From the NCBI GenBank assembly GCA_040219735.1, contig JAVJRX010000031.1: 64,000 nt of DNA; one strand, written 5' to 3'. Under the pieces are notes generated by a model that saw nothing but the letters and a program-made list of their open reading frames with translations, did not search any database and was not told where the DNA came from. The stretch is from Coleofasciculus sp040219735 (GTDB lineage: Bacteria; Cyanobacteriota; Cyanobacteriia; Cyanobacteriales; Coleofasciculaceae). Below, piece after piece: positions 1 to 7,730 of the stretch. Position 1 is the stretch's first letter. Every line of letters begins with the position of its first letter. The position numbers and the translations under genes are program-made.

Positions 1-141
1 TAGAGCAGTAGACGGGCTATCGCATCTACTGGTAGGTCTTTAACTCTTGCCGATAACGTAGTGCGCGTGACACTTAGGCTGGTAAGCATAACCTCAGCTA
101 ATTAGCTGAAGCTCCGTGTCTTTAGACCGGGGTTGCTTACC
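1..141 (+). ncRNA. Structured RNA element, copy 1 (HEARO/omega-RNA-like candidate)
   Basis: This 141-nt segment matches 2089-2229 in length and order of elements. Visible stems are AGTAGA (7-12) with TCTACT (25-30), AGTG (60-63) with CACT (71-74), GGTAAGC (81-87) with GCTTACC (135-141), and a 3' hairpin CCG-t-GTC / GAC-CGG (114-130) with a TTTA loop. The core TTGCCGATAACGTAG is identical in both copies, while three of the stems differ by compensatory changes. No protein is encoded. The resemblance to HEARO/IscB omega-RNAs, which are common as stand-alone copies in cyanobacteria, is my inference. The element starts at the window edge, so any 5' guide is not visible, and the strand is inferred from the fold. 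Confidence 0.6.
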
Positions 142-198
142 GTAGGTAACTATAGCCGACTTACTAGGATAACCTGAATGGGAACCAATTGACTTATT

Positions 199-1095
199 TT
201 ATTGGGAAGCTGCAAAATATTCACATAACAAAGGAACAACATTATCAAACCATCTCAGTTGCGCTCCACTCCAGGCATTGGTTTTAGATGTGGCTAGCAG
301 AGCTCGCCCGTATGCTTTTCCTTTCTCGGTGAGTCGTCGCTCCCTCGAACCCGGTTTTGTCCATTCCTGAATGCCTAATTCATGGAGTGCGGCGTTGACT
401 TGAGCGGCTTTAACTTTTCGTCCTAATTGCTCTGACACCTTCTCAGCCACTTGGGAGGCGATCATCCCCGATGGTTCCTCAACCGAATGGGTGACCAAAA
501 GCTGCTGCGCTTGATTCGCAGCACTGGCTAAAGCCGGAAAACGCTGGGTAAGTACATTCAATTTCCAAGACGCGATCGCACGTTGATCCAATCCCGCTTC
601 TTCTAACCATTTGGCGATTAACCGTAACCCCTGATCCAGTTGCTGGAGTTGGTTATCGAGGGGAAATTCATCAGTTTGGGGTAATTCTGCGATCGCAGCT
701 TCTATATCTTTAGGATAGGGTGGGTTATCTGGCTCTATATCACTCGCTGTCTTAATCTGAAGAGTTTCTAGTGGTATAGAATTCGCCGCTTCCACTAAAG
801 CCGTTGCTGTTTCATTCCCACCATGGGCTTGATGTTGCCAAAACGCTACGGCTGCATCCCAGGATGATAACGCGATCGGTCTAGGCTTGTCCGGTACCAC
901 AGCCTTGACTGTTTCTGGCAAGTTGTTTTCGTTTGATTTACAAAATTTTTGCGCTGTCCCCTTGCTTTTTCCCACAACTTCGGCGATTTGCCTGTGGGTG
1001 AACAACAAACGCTGATCCTGATCAGAGGTTAGCTGGTAACCAGAAACCTCAATGTTTCCAAGCTGGAAACGAACCGCTCTCGCTTCCGCTGCCAT
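199..1095 (-). CDS. Helix-turn-helix protein of unknown role (298 aa)
   Basis: I do not recognise a named family. Residues ~33-50 (FTHRQIAEVVGKSKGTAQKF) read as a helix-turn-helix with the look of a phage antirepressor or plasmid regulator. Residues ~205-270 look like a second winged-helix region (SQVAEKVSEQLGRKV, then ALHELGIQEW and RRLTEKGKAYGRALL), so the protein may have a DNA-binding domain at each end. The middle is acidic and proline-rich. No membrane segment is seen. The gene lies between two copies of a structured RNA and has a 16-bp perfect inverted repeat 38 bp upstream of its ATG, a natural place for autoregulation. A transcriptional regulator or mobile-element accessory protein is an inference. 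Confidence 0.6.
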   Translation of the reverse strand: MAAEARAVRFQLGNIEVSGYQLTSDQDQRLLFTHRQIAEVVGKSKGTAQKFCKSNENNLPETVKAVVPDKPRPIALSSWDAAVAFWQHQAHGGNETATALVEAANSIPLETLQIKTASDIEPDNPPYPKDIEAAIAELPQTDEFPLDNQLQQLDQGLRLIAKWLEEAGLDQRAIASWKLNVLTQRFPALASAANQAQQLLVTHSVEEPSGMIASQVAEKVSEQLGRKVKAAQVNAALHELGIQEWTKPGSRERRLTEKGKAYGRALLATSKTNAWSGAQLRWFDNVVPLLCEYFAASQ

Positions 1096-1132
1096 GTCAC
1101 TTTACCTTAGAATGAGCGACAAAAAACTTTCT

Positions 1133-1148
1133 TGTACAACATTGTACA
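1133..1148. promoter_or_regulatory. 16-bp palindromic operator candidate
   Basis: TGTACAA-CA-TTGTACA is a perfect inverted repeat 38-53 bp upstream of the ATG of the helix-turn-helix gene on the minus strand. It abuts the terminator hairpin of the upstream CobO-like gene. Position and symmetry suit a repressor site; autoregulation is inferred. The spacing between the GTAC halves is two bases longer than in the Anabaena LexA box. Confidence 0.4.
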
Positions 1149-1170
1149 GGGGCTTGGTTACCAAGCCCCT
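1148..1170 (-). terminator. Hairpin terminator after the CobO-like gene
   Basis: AGGGGCTTGG (1148-1157) and CCAAGCCCCT (1161-1170) form a perfect 10-bp stem around a TTA loop, starting two bases past the stop codon of the CobO-like gene. There is no long T run, so termination is inferred from stem strength and position. It may instead insulate the next gene. Confidence 0.5.
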
Positions 1171-1171
1171 A

Positions 1172-1708
1172 CTAAGGCTGATGACTGCGACGAATTTCTG
1201 TGATTTGGTCAGCCACCTCTAGAAGTTCTGGTGGCATATCGGGTCCTGTGAGAATAATATCTACTGAACTGGGGCGACTTTCCAGAAATCTCAATACTTC
1301 AGTTAGGGGGATTAAGCCGTAGTTGATGGCTAAACTCAATTCATCTAGGACAACGACAGAGTATTTCCCCTCATACACCACCTGTTGAGTATAATGCCAC
1401 AACTGCTTGAGCGAACTATGTTCTGCCTCATCTAATTCTGGGGTATCGATATATCGTGGCAAATCACAGCGAATCCATTCTAAATACTGTCCTAACCGAA
1501 TCGGATGCTTGTGTCCTTGACCAATACCCCCTTTGAGAAACTGAACCACCAGCACGGGTGTCCCCTGTCCAGCGATTCTCAAGCTTTGGGCAATCACATT
1601 GGTAAAAAAGCTGCGCTGGGAACTGGTAAACACTTGTACCAGCCCTTCTAGGGTGTAGGTTAGGTGAGGCGCTGAATTAAGGGTCGGAGTTTCTAACTGG
1701 GAAACCAT
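1172..1708 (-). CDS. CobO/BtuR-like P-loop family protein with degenerate Walker A
   Basis: The fold pattern follows corrinoid adenosyltransferases of the CobO/BtuR family. A first strand and loop (GLVQVFTSSQRSFFTNVIAQ) is followed by VLVVQFLKGG, an acidic VVLDELSLAINYGLI that matches the family's Walker B strand, and the terminal strand DIILTGPDMPPELLEVAD. The catalytic loop is missing: where active enzymes carry GxGKGKTT this protein has TSSQRSFF, so ATP-dependent cobalamin adenosylation is unlikely. It may be a cyanobacterial paralogue with a regulatory or scaffold role. I use the ATG at 1708; an in-frame TTG three codons upstream is possible. Neither start has a clear Shine-Dalgarno sequence. 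A strong hairpin follows the stop. Confidence 0.7.
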   Translation of the reverse strand: MVSQLETPTLNSAPHLTYTLEGLVQVFTSSQRSFFTNVIAQSLRIAGQGTPVLVVQFLKGGIGQGHKHPIRLGQYLEWIRCDLPRYIDTPELDEAEHSSLKQLWHYTQQVVYEGKYSVVVLDELSLAINYGLIPLTEVLRFLESRPSSVDIILTGPDMPPELLEVADQITEIRRSHQP

Positions 1709-1779
1709 AGTTAACAATTAAAGAGAAATAAATCTGATAGACACCCTTCAAGCCTTCCTTGATCAGTGTCTCATGGTCG

Positions 1780-2050
1780 CTTTTTCTAGCTTTTTGGCAG
1801 TGCAGCTTTTTGGCAGAACGCGCTTTCAATCATTAGAACTCCTCCGTTGTGGGAAACCCCGTGTCCCTTCGCTTCGCTTATCGGGCAAGCTTCAGACCAG
1901 GGAGGAACGCGCGGTAGCGGTTTAAGAAGCATACCCCTTTCGGGGTGGAGGGGTATGGTTGCCCCTCCTTTGAGGTATGGTTGCCTCAATCTCCTTTCGG
2001 GTAAAGTTAGCTTCGCCAATGTTATCGGTCGGTAACTATCCAAAAAGCAC
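1780..2050. other. Palindrome-rich spacer resembling insertion-sequence ends
   Basis: The stretch contains clustered short palindromes, including ATACCCC-tttc-GGGGTGGAGGGGTAT around 1930-1957, and a run with ggaaaccccgtgtcccttcg. Similar hairpin-rich leaders occur next to the tnpB gene at 29.4-30.7 kb. Open reading frames on both strands here are byproducts of the repeats. I read it as a remnant of an IS200/IS605-type element end; the boundaries are not defined. Confidence 0.3.
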
Positions 2051-2088
2051 TGTTTCAGTGACCTTAAAACTGTTTAACTTTTCGGTTC

Positions 2089-2229
2089 TAGAGCAGTAGA
2101 CTAGCGGGAGCATCTACTGGTATGTCTTGAACACTTGCCGATAACGTAGTCAGTTAAGACTTAAGCTGGTCAGAATGGCTTGTTAGATTTCTCTTTCAAG
2201 CCTCATGCCTTTAGGCTGAGGTTCCTGAC
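2089..2229 (+). ncRNA. Structured RNA element, copy 2
   Basis: This is the second 141-nt copy of the element at 1-141. Stems are AGTAGA (2095-2100)/TCTACT (2113-2118) with a 12-nt loop, AGTC (2148-2151)/GACT (2158-2161), GTCAGAA (2169-2175)/TTCCTGAC (2222-2229, one bulged C), GGCTTG/CAAGCC (2177-2182/2197-2202), and a terminal CCTCA-t-GCC/GGC-TGAGG hairpin (2201-2221). The bulged T and the TTTA loop of the terminal hairpin are identical to copy 1 although the paired bases differ. Assignment to the HEARO/omega-RNA class is a hypothesis. Confidence 0.6.
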
Positions 2230-2633
2230 GCCTGATTCGCGATCGCCTGTTTCTGCTACTATTCCACCAAATCCTTTGGGGTTGGGGATTCTAGCCGTTT
2301 ACAACTTAACTCAATTTTAGTAATTCTTTCCTTCTCCCCTATCCCTGCCTACATTGTCACTGTATCACAAAATCCACAAGTACTTCAAGAAACCTAACTC
2401 GAAATCCAATCAATGCAGCGAACAAGATATAGCGTATTTTTTTCAGTGGCATCCCTAATCAAACACCATATCTACAAGTCCGTCAAGAGTAAGTCGGTGA
2501 GAATGTTCATCCAGGGGGATTCGTGGCAAAATGACGGTCAGTAGTCACTAGCGTCAAAACCTGCCCAGATGCAAAGGATTTGTGCAACATTGATGAAAGA
2601 CTTGTCCAGGCTAGGAACAGAGGAGCTATTATC

Positions 2634-3230
2634 GTGAGACTAGTGATTCTGGGAGGTCCAGGGTCAGGGAAAAGCACACAGGCGCGACAGTTGTGTCGCC
2701 ATTTGGGGATCGTGGAGATTTCCAGTGGTAACATTTTGCGTCGTGCGATCGCATCTCAAACCGATTTAGGTCAAAAGGCGCAACCCTACGTCGAGAAGGG
2801 AGAATTAGTCCCTGATGAAATCCTGATCGAATTCATGCGCCAGCGCCTGCTACAACCTGACACGGCGAAAGGTTGGGTGCTAGAAGGGTATCCCCGTACT
2901 GCTTTCCAAGCCGAGGAATTAGATTTTCTCCTGGAGGAGTTAAATCAACAGCTAGATTGGGCGATTTACTTAACCGTACCCGAATCCGTGATGATGACTC
3001 GTTCCGTGGAGCGATCGCAAAACTATGCTAAAGATAGCACCACATCAGCCAAGTCTCGTCTGGATGACCATCCCGAAATTGTCCCGCGCCGCATCGAGTT
3101 ATTCTACGAGCGCACAGTCCCCATCCTGGAGTACTATGACTATCGTCAAAAGCTGTTGACGATAAACGGCGACCAACCGCCAGAGCAAGTTCAGCCGAAT
3201 ATCTTGCACAAACTTGAACTGGACAATTAA
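2634..3230 (+). CDS. Adenylate kinase family protein
   Basis: A nucleoside-monophosphate kinase transferring phosphate from ATP to AMP or a related nucleotide in the cytoplasm. The protein opens with VRLVILGGPGSGKSTQA (Walker A). It then shows the NMP-binding region ISSGNILRRAIA, VEKGELVPDEI, and the lid-proximal GWVLEGYPRT, where adenylate kinases have GFLLDGFPRT. The C-terminal half diverges from standard Adk and the zinc-type lid is absent, so this may be one of several cyanobacterial Adk paralogues. I chose the GTG at 2634 because GAGGAG lies 8 bases upstream and the homologous region starts there; an ATG 18 codons earlier lacks such support. rph follows 41 bp downstream. Confidence 0.8.
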   Translation: MRLVILGGPGSGKSTQARQLCRHLGIVEISSGNILRRAIASQTDLGQKAQPYVEKGELVPDEILIEFMRQRLLQPDTAKGWVLEGYPRTAFQAEELDFLLEELNQQLDWAIYLTVPESVMMTRSVERSQNYAKDSTTSAKSRLDDHPEIVPRRIELFYERTVPILEYYDYRQKLLTINGDQPPEQVQPNILHKLELDN

Positions 3231-3271
3231 CGTTTTTTGACTAAACCCCGTTCTGACTCAGAAGTACTACC

Positions 3272-3988
3272 ATGTCTTGGCAACGTCCTGATCATCGCCA
3301 ACCTAACCAACTCCGTCCCATCAGTTTTGTCCCTGGATTCACTAAATTTGCATCAGCTTCTGTCTTAACCAAGTGCGGTGATACCCAGGTATTATGTAAT
3401 GTCACCATTCAGCCGGGAATCCCTCGATTTCTGGAAGGAACAGGGAGTGGTTGGTTAACCGCCGAGTATCGGATGCTTCCTGGCGCCACACCCCAACGCC
3501 AAACCCGTGAATTACTCAAACTATCCGGTCGAACTCAAGAAATTCAACGACTGATTGGACGCTCTTTAAGAGCGGCTGTAGATTTAACCGCCTTGGGTGA
3601 ACGCACGGTGATGGTGGATGCGGATGTCCTGCAAGCCGATGCGGGAACCCGTACCGCTTCAATTACTGGGGGATACGTCGCCCTGGCTGAGGCTTTGGAT
3701 AAATTAGTCCAAGCTGGAGAATTAGAGCGCTCGCCAATCCGTCACCAAATCGCGGCGGTTTCGGTGGGACTGTTGGAGGGTGAACCATTTTTAGATTTGA
3801 ACTACCAAGAAGATGTCGCCGCGCAAACAGATTTCAATATTATCATGAACGACGAATTGAATATTATTGAAATTCAAGGAACGGCGGAAGAAGAAAGCTT
3901 TAGTCGGACTCAGCTTAATCAATTAATTGATATGGCAGAAATAGGCATTAAGGAGTTGTTAGACGCTCAACGTCACGCCCTGAGCTAA
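3272..3988 (+). CDS. rph: Ribonuclease PH
   Basis: A phosphorolytic 3'-to-5' exoribonuclease that trims tRNA 3' ends, releasing nucleoside diphosphates. At 238 aa the length is typical. The family N-terminus is clear: RPDHRQPNQLRPISF, then ASVLTKCGDTQVLCNVT and GWLTAEYRMLPGAT. The phosphate/RNA-binding region RQTRELLKLSGRTQEIQRLIGRSLRA and the core TVMVDADVLQADAGTRTASI are present, as is LDLNYQEDVAAQTDFN. It lies 41 bp after the adenylate-kinase-like gene in the same orientation, and the two may be co-transcribed. Confidence 0.95.
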   Translation: MSWQRPDHRQPNQLRPISFVPGFTKFASASVLTKCGDTQVLCNVTIQPGIPRFLEGTGSGWLTAEYRMLPGATPQRQTRELLKLSGRTQEIQRLIGRSLRAAVDLTALGERTVMVDADVLQADAGTRTASITGGYVALAEALDKLVQAGELERSPIRHQIAAVSVGLLEGEPFLDLNYQEDVAAQTDFNIIMNDELNIIEIQGTAEEESFSRTQLNQLIDMAEIGIKELLDAQRHALS

Positions 3989-4105
3989 TCTGGATTTTCA
4001 GTTGTTAGTATGAAACAAGGGATTGGGTATGTGGTATAGCTGGATGACAAGGGGCAACTTTTGCCAAACTAATATGTAATAGATGTAATCATTACCCAAA
4101 CAGTC

Positions 4106-4912
4106 ATGACTCAGAGTCCTATCGCTGATTTACTACCGCCACCTTTTCCAGACCATACTCAACTTCCTGAGTCTGATGGTACATTTGTGAAGAATTTTCA
4201 AGAACACCCTCAAAGCCTAATCCTAACCGATTCAATTGGAGCAGTTTTACAACGACTGCATCCTGATGGACAATACGCCATTGGACAAGATTGTGGGATC
4301 TACTGGCGAGAAACTGATCCACCGGAACAAGGGGCTGAAGCACCAGATTGGTTTTATGTCCCCAATGTTCCGCCCAAGTTAGGCGGAAAAATCCGTCGTT
4401 CCTATGTGTTGTGGCGGGAATTTATCGCACCATTAATCGCATTGGAATTTGCTTCAGGGGATGGTTCCCAGGAACGCGATCGCACGCCACTATCGTTCTC
4501 AAATCAAGCCCAAACAACGAAACCAGGGAAGTTTTGGGTCTATGAAAGGATTATGCGAATTCCCTATTATGGTATCTACGAAATCAATCAGGAAAGGTTG
4601 GAAGTGTATCACCTCGTCAATGGGTTTTATGAACCCTTAAAAGCGAATGAACGGCGTCATTATGCGATCGCGCCGTTGGGAGTAGAGTTGGGACTATGGG
4701 AAGGATGCTATCAAAATCAAACTCAATGCTGGTTACGCTGGTGGGATGCACAAGGAAATCTCTTGCTAATTGGTGATGAACGCGCCCAGCACGAACATCA
4801 GGCGCGACGGGATGCAATCCCTCGGTTGTTGGATATGGGGTTGAGTGTGGAACAAGTGGCGGAGGCGCTGGGGTTTGAGGTGCAGGAAGTGAGAGCGATT
4901 TCTCAAAGGTAA
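4106..4912 (+). CDS. Uma2 family (DUF820) putative endonuclease
   Basis: Uma2/DUF820 proteins are a large cyanobacterial family with a PD-(D/E)XK-nuclease-like fold and no settled function. Here PDWFYVPNVPP (near residue 90) gives the first acidic position. EFIAPLIALEFASGDGSQERD (about 118-138) replaces the usual LVIEVVSPSTxxxD segment, and KFWVYERIMRIPYYGIYEI matches the family's K-YE-GIPEYWIVD segment. The C-terminal ~45 residues (LLDMGLSVEQVAEALGFEVQEVRAI) form a predicted helix-turn-helix-like tail often seen on transposon- or Rpn-associated proteins. At 268 aa it is longer than the usual ~190 aa. Confidence 0.85.
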   Translation: MTQSPIADLLPPPFPDHTQLPESDGTFVKNFQEHPQSLILTDSIGAVLQRLHPDGQYAIGQDCGIYWRETDPPEQGAEAPDWFYVPNVPPKLGGKIRRSYVLWREFIAPLIALEFASGDGSQERDRTPLSFSNQAQTTKPGKFWVYERIMRIPYYGIYEINQERLEVYHLVNGFYEPLKANERRHYAIAPLGVELGLWEGCYQNQTQCWLRWWDAQGNLLLIGDERAQHEHQARRDAIPRLLDMGLSVEQVAEALGFEVQEVRAISQR

Positions 4913-4932
4913 ATAGGTGGGAAAATTTAAAG

Positions 4933-6147
4933 TTAATCTCCAACAGTTTGTTCGATCCACTGGATATGCTGCATCAATAATTGAGTTAAGTCATAACGTT
5001 CCAGAATCGTTTTGCGGGCTTGAACTCGCAGCGCCGCCATACTATCAGGATGATTCAGCACCTCTTCCACCCGTTCAGAAATGTTTTGGGGCGAAAAAAA
5101 GTCGGCTAATAAACCATTCACGCCATCCTGAATGACCTCAGTTACAGGTGCTGTATTCGACGCAACAACTAAACACCCTGTTGATAAGGATTCCAGCATT
5201 GACCAGGATAAAACAAAGGGACGGGTTAAATAAATATGAACCGCAGAGGCTTGTAACACTTGCAGATAATCTGGATAGGGAAGTAAGCCTGTAAAATGTA
5301 CACGGTTGAGATCCAATGGAAAATTTTCCAGCATGACATCCTTATAGGTTTTGCCATCCGGAAGCGATTTACCATAGGCGACACGGTTTTCGCCCACGAT
5401 AACCGCATGACAATGGGGGCGTTTTTCTTGCAGTAAGGCAATGGTTTCTATCAACTGGGGAAAGCCGCGATAGGGTTCCATTCCTCTGGCGACATAGGTG
5501 ATAAGTTCTTCGACGTGAGATAGGTCTAAATTTAACCGAGGGAGGACTAATTTGTGTCCCGGTTTCGGTTGAAAAAAGTTGGTGTCAATCCCATCATGGT
5601 GTACCGTAATTTTATCCCGATACTCTGGGGGAAACTGTTGGTGCTGCCAATGGGTGGGGGAGAGTCCGCGATCGCAACTGTACAAATCAATCAGAATCGG
5701 CGCATTTTTGATCCGAATCCGGGCTTCATCGTCGGCGTTGAGGGGTTCTGCTGGATCGAAGTCGGCGTCTGAACCATGAGCGTGATAAAACCACTCGAAA
5801 TAGCATAATAGTTTCGCCTTGGGAAAACTGTCTTTGATAAAGAAGGTAGGACCCCAACCGGAATGACCGTAAACCACATCGGGGATAAACCCTTGGGCTT
5901 TAAGTTGTTCACACAGGCGATAAACGCCTTGCCCTTGTAGCACCGCATTTTCCAAAGGGCGGACGTAGTGATGGGTTTCTGGACGGGCTTGGCGCGATGG
6001 TGTATAGATTGCCTTGGCAACACCAGGTAATTGACCCTCTTTGCGGGTTGTACCAAAGACAACCTGGTGACGCGGGTTTTGCGCCAAGATAACGGCGAGG
6101 TGACGGAATTGGGCGGGAAAGTTGGAATGCAAAAATAAGATTCGCAT
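4933..6147 (-). CDS. Family 4 glycosyltransferase
   Basis: A GT-B-fold glycosyltransferase that would move a sugar from a nucleotide-sugar donor to a cell-envelope or glycolipid acceptor. The N-terminal domain starts MRILFLHSNFPAQFRHLA and includes PDVVYGHSGWGPTFFI. The C-terminal donor-binding domain has LITYVARGMEPYRGFPQLIE, HAVIVGENRVAYG, VHFTGLLPYPDYLQVLQAS and the E-X7-E region SMLESLSTGCLVVASNTAPVTE. I start at the ATG at 6147, which begins the conserved first strand; an upstream ATG adds 26 residues unlike the family. The upstream spacer carries a 15-bp inverted repeat. Confidence 0.85.
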   Translation of the reverse strand: MRILFLHSNFPAQFRHLAVILAQNPRHQVVFGTTRKEGQLPGVAKAIYTPSRQARPETHHYVRPLENAVLQGQGVYRLCEQLKAQGFIPDVVYGHSGWGPTFFIKDSFPKAKLLCYFEWFYHAHGSDADFDPAEPLNADDEARIRIKNAPILIDLYSCDRGLSPTHWQHQQFPPEYRDKITVHHDGIDTNFFQPKPGHKLVLPRLNLDLSHVEELITYVARGMEPYRGFPQLIETIALLQEKRPHCHAVIVGENRVAYGKSLPDGKTYKDVMLENFPLDLNRVHFTGLLPYPDYLQVLQASAVHIYLTRPFVLSWSMLESLSTGCLVVASNTAPVTEVIQDGVNGLLADFFSPQNISERVEEVLNHPDSMAALRVQARKTILERYDLTQLLMQHIQWIEQTVGD

Positions 6148-6221
6148 CAGGTGATTTTTCGTAGTCTTGGATACGGTTTTTCTCGGATGACTCTTTCCTC
6201 GACAACTGGGTGATCTCCTGA

Positions 6222-6276
6222 TCAATTATCACCGATTGGGGATTCCTAGAGAGTATAGTCTATCGGTGATAATTGA
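6222..6276. repeat. 15-bp inverted repeat upstream of the glycosyltransferase
   Basis: TCAATTATCACCGAT (6222-6236) and ATCGGTGATAATTGA (6262-6276) are perfect inverted arms around a 25-base loop, 75-129 bases upstream of the glycosyltransferase ATG on the minus strand. It could be an attenuator hairpin or a paired operator. Confidence 0.5.
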
Positions 6277-6345
6277 AACTTTTCTTAGGAGTGGGTTTAG
6301 ATGAGAGATTTGTTGCTTTACAGAACGTTACGGGCAAAAAAACTC

Positions 6346-6360
6346 TGAGAATTATTCTCA
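6346..6360. promoter_or_regulatory. Fur-like 7-1-7 palindrome
   Basis: TGAGAAT-t-ATTCTCA differs from the Fur 7-1-7 consensus TGATAAT-n-ATTATCA at one symmetric position per arm. It is nested inside a weaker CGTTAC/GTAACG repeat. It lies 199 bp upstream of the glycosyltransferase and 319 bp upstream of the coiled-coil gene, and which gene it would serve is not evident. Confidence 0.25.
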
Positions 6361-6678
6361 ATTAGTAACGATTTTGCGTTAGTTCAGCGATTTGGTAAAA
6401 TTAATACTTGTGGCTTAGTGTATTTATTTTAAAATTAATTCGGATCACCAGTCGCTGAAATGCCTGATTTAGCGAGAATGCTGCGCTAAATTAGCACATA
6501 TAGGCGCAAAAAAACGTAGAGGTTAGATGCATGTATTTTTGTAAAAAATAGAATCTTTTTTTGACGATTTTTAATTAATACAGTAAGCTTAGGTCGCTTT
6601 TCAGGTAACTGAGGTACACAGATTCTGCTATACGCCGCGTGAGGTATAGTGAAAATAAACCTCTGAAGGAGAAGGTGA

Positions 6679-7263
6679 ATGCCAACCAAGAGTACTCTTC
6701 AAGATACACTGAAAGCAAAATACGGCATTAATAAAAACATTACCCAATCCCTGTCTGCGGTAGAGTGTGAGGAGTTATTGACCCTGCTACAAGGTCAACC
6801 TAGCGCCATGAAGCTGGTTGAGTCATTCATTGCCAAAAATGAAGAACTTAGCCAAAATAATCGTAATTTTGGTCAGCAGCGGAGTCAGGCACAGAAAAAG
6901 CTCAAATCTCTTCAGGTAGAGCATGAAAAGTTAGAAAAGGATATCGCCACGCTAGAGAAGTCGAATACGTCCCTAGTCACTCACAGGGATCAGCTTTCCC
7001 AGGAACAGGAAAAACTCGAAGCACAGATTAAGCAGTTATCGGATCAGAAAAAGATATTATCCGGTAAAGTGCAGAGTCTAACTACTCACAATGATGAGTT
7101 GGTTGACGCTAATGAAAAACTCAAAAAAGATAACAGAGATTTAACGAATATTGTTGACCAAATTCGACTACGATTAGCGCGAGATACCAAAATGTTGTTG
7201 GAATATGAGGATAGTGAGATCCGCAAAGCGTTGATCAGACTGTTTCGGTGGACGTTAGGGTAG
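6679..7263 (+). CDS. Coiled-coil protein, first gene of an HNH gene trio
   Basis: A 194-aa protein with a short globular N-terminus (residues 1-55, including SAVECEELLTLLQGQPSAMKLVESFIAKNEEL). A long heptad-rich coiled coil follows from about 55 to 165 and a short basic tail (IRKALIRLFRWTLG) ends it. There is no signal peptide or membrane helix. AAGGAG lies 8 bases upstream of the ATG. The next gene starts 12 bp after the stop and an HNH nuclease follows, suggesting one transcript. I do not recognise the family. The coiled coil suggests an oligomeric sensor or scaffold for the nuclease, which is an inference from context only. Confidence 0.7.
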   Translation: MPTKSTLQDTLKAKYGINKNITQSLSAVECEELLTLLQGQPSAMKLVESFIAKNEELSQNNRNFGQQRSQAQKKLKSLQVEHEKLEKDIATLEKSNTSLVTHRDQLSQEQEKLEAQIKQLSDQKKILSGKVQSLTTHNDELVDANEKLKKDNRDLTNIVDQIRLRLARDTKMLLEYEDSEIRKALIRLFRWTLG

Positions 7264-7275
7264 GGGCAAATTAGT

Positions 7276-7707
7276 ATGGCAAGCCAAAAACACCAAAGTC
7301 GCACATTTAGCGGTATGGGCTATCGTGAAGTCCAGCAATCAAATTCAATTCGTCGGAATAAGTTGCCGAAAACTGATCGAATCTGGCTCAAAGAAAACGG
7401 GTATAAAAACGTTGGCTGGGATAATGTGATTCAGCTCTATCAAAAAATTAATGAGTTACCGGCTCAGCCTGACGCGGATGATGAACCAACCTTAGAAGAA
7501 TTGTTCTTAGAAGCTGATCGCATTGGTCAAAAATACCAAACGCTTGAAGAAATAGAAGCTTTTAATCAAGAAATGGCGGCGGAAGTGAATGCGGTATCAG
7601 ACTTAGTTGACCAGCAATTTCCCGAAACTGAAGTTGAAGTGATTGATTACAGTCAAACTTCTCGTTTTTCGGCAAAAAACAGGCAATCTCGCAACAAATA
7701 TCGCTAA
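7276..7707 (+). CDS. Unknown protein between coiled-coil and HNH genes
   Basis: A 143-aa soluble protein of no recognised family. The first 50 residues are basic (SRTFSGMGYREVQQSNSIRRNKLPKTDRIWLKENGYKNVGWDNVIQLYQ). Residues 60-110 are acidic and helical (TLEELFLEADRIGQKYQTLEEIEAFNQEM), and the end is again basic (RFSAKNRQSRNKYR). The gene is 12 bp after the coiled-coil gene and 23 bp before the HNH gene, so an operon is likely. The charge pattern is compatible with a nucleic-acid-binding partner or an inhibitor of the nuclease, but nothing in the sequence proves it. Confidence 0.6.
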   Translation: MASQKHQSRTFSGMGYREVQQSNSIRRNKLPKTDRIWLKENGYKNVGWDNVIQLYQKINELPAQPDADDEPTLEELFLEADRIGQKYQTLEEIEAFNQEMAAEVNAVSDLVDQQFPETEVEVIDYSQTSRFSAKNRQSRNKYR

Positions 7708-7730
7708 ATCAAGTCTGAATCAGATAGACC

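Noticed and set aside
1133..1148. LexA (SOS) box
   Set aside because: The GTAC half-sites are six bases apart, whereas the Anabaena LexA consensus has four, so only a generic operator is claimed.
1786..2043. 85-codon reading frame on the minus strand
   Set aside because: It runs through palindromic, IS-end-like sequence, and the opposite strand is also open; the peptide has repeat-derived composition.
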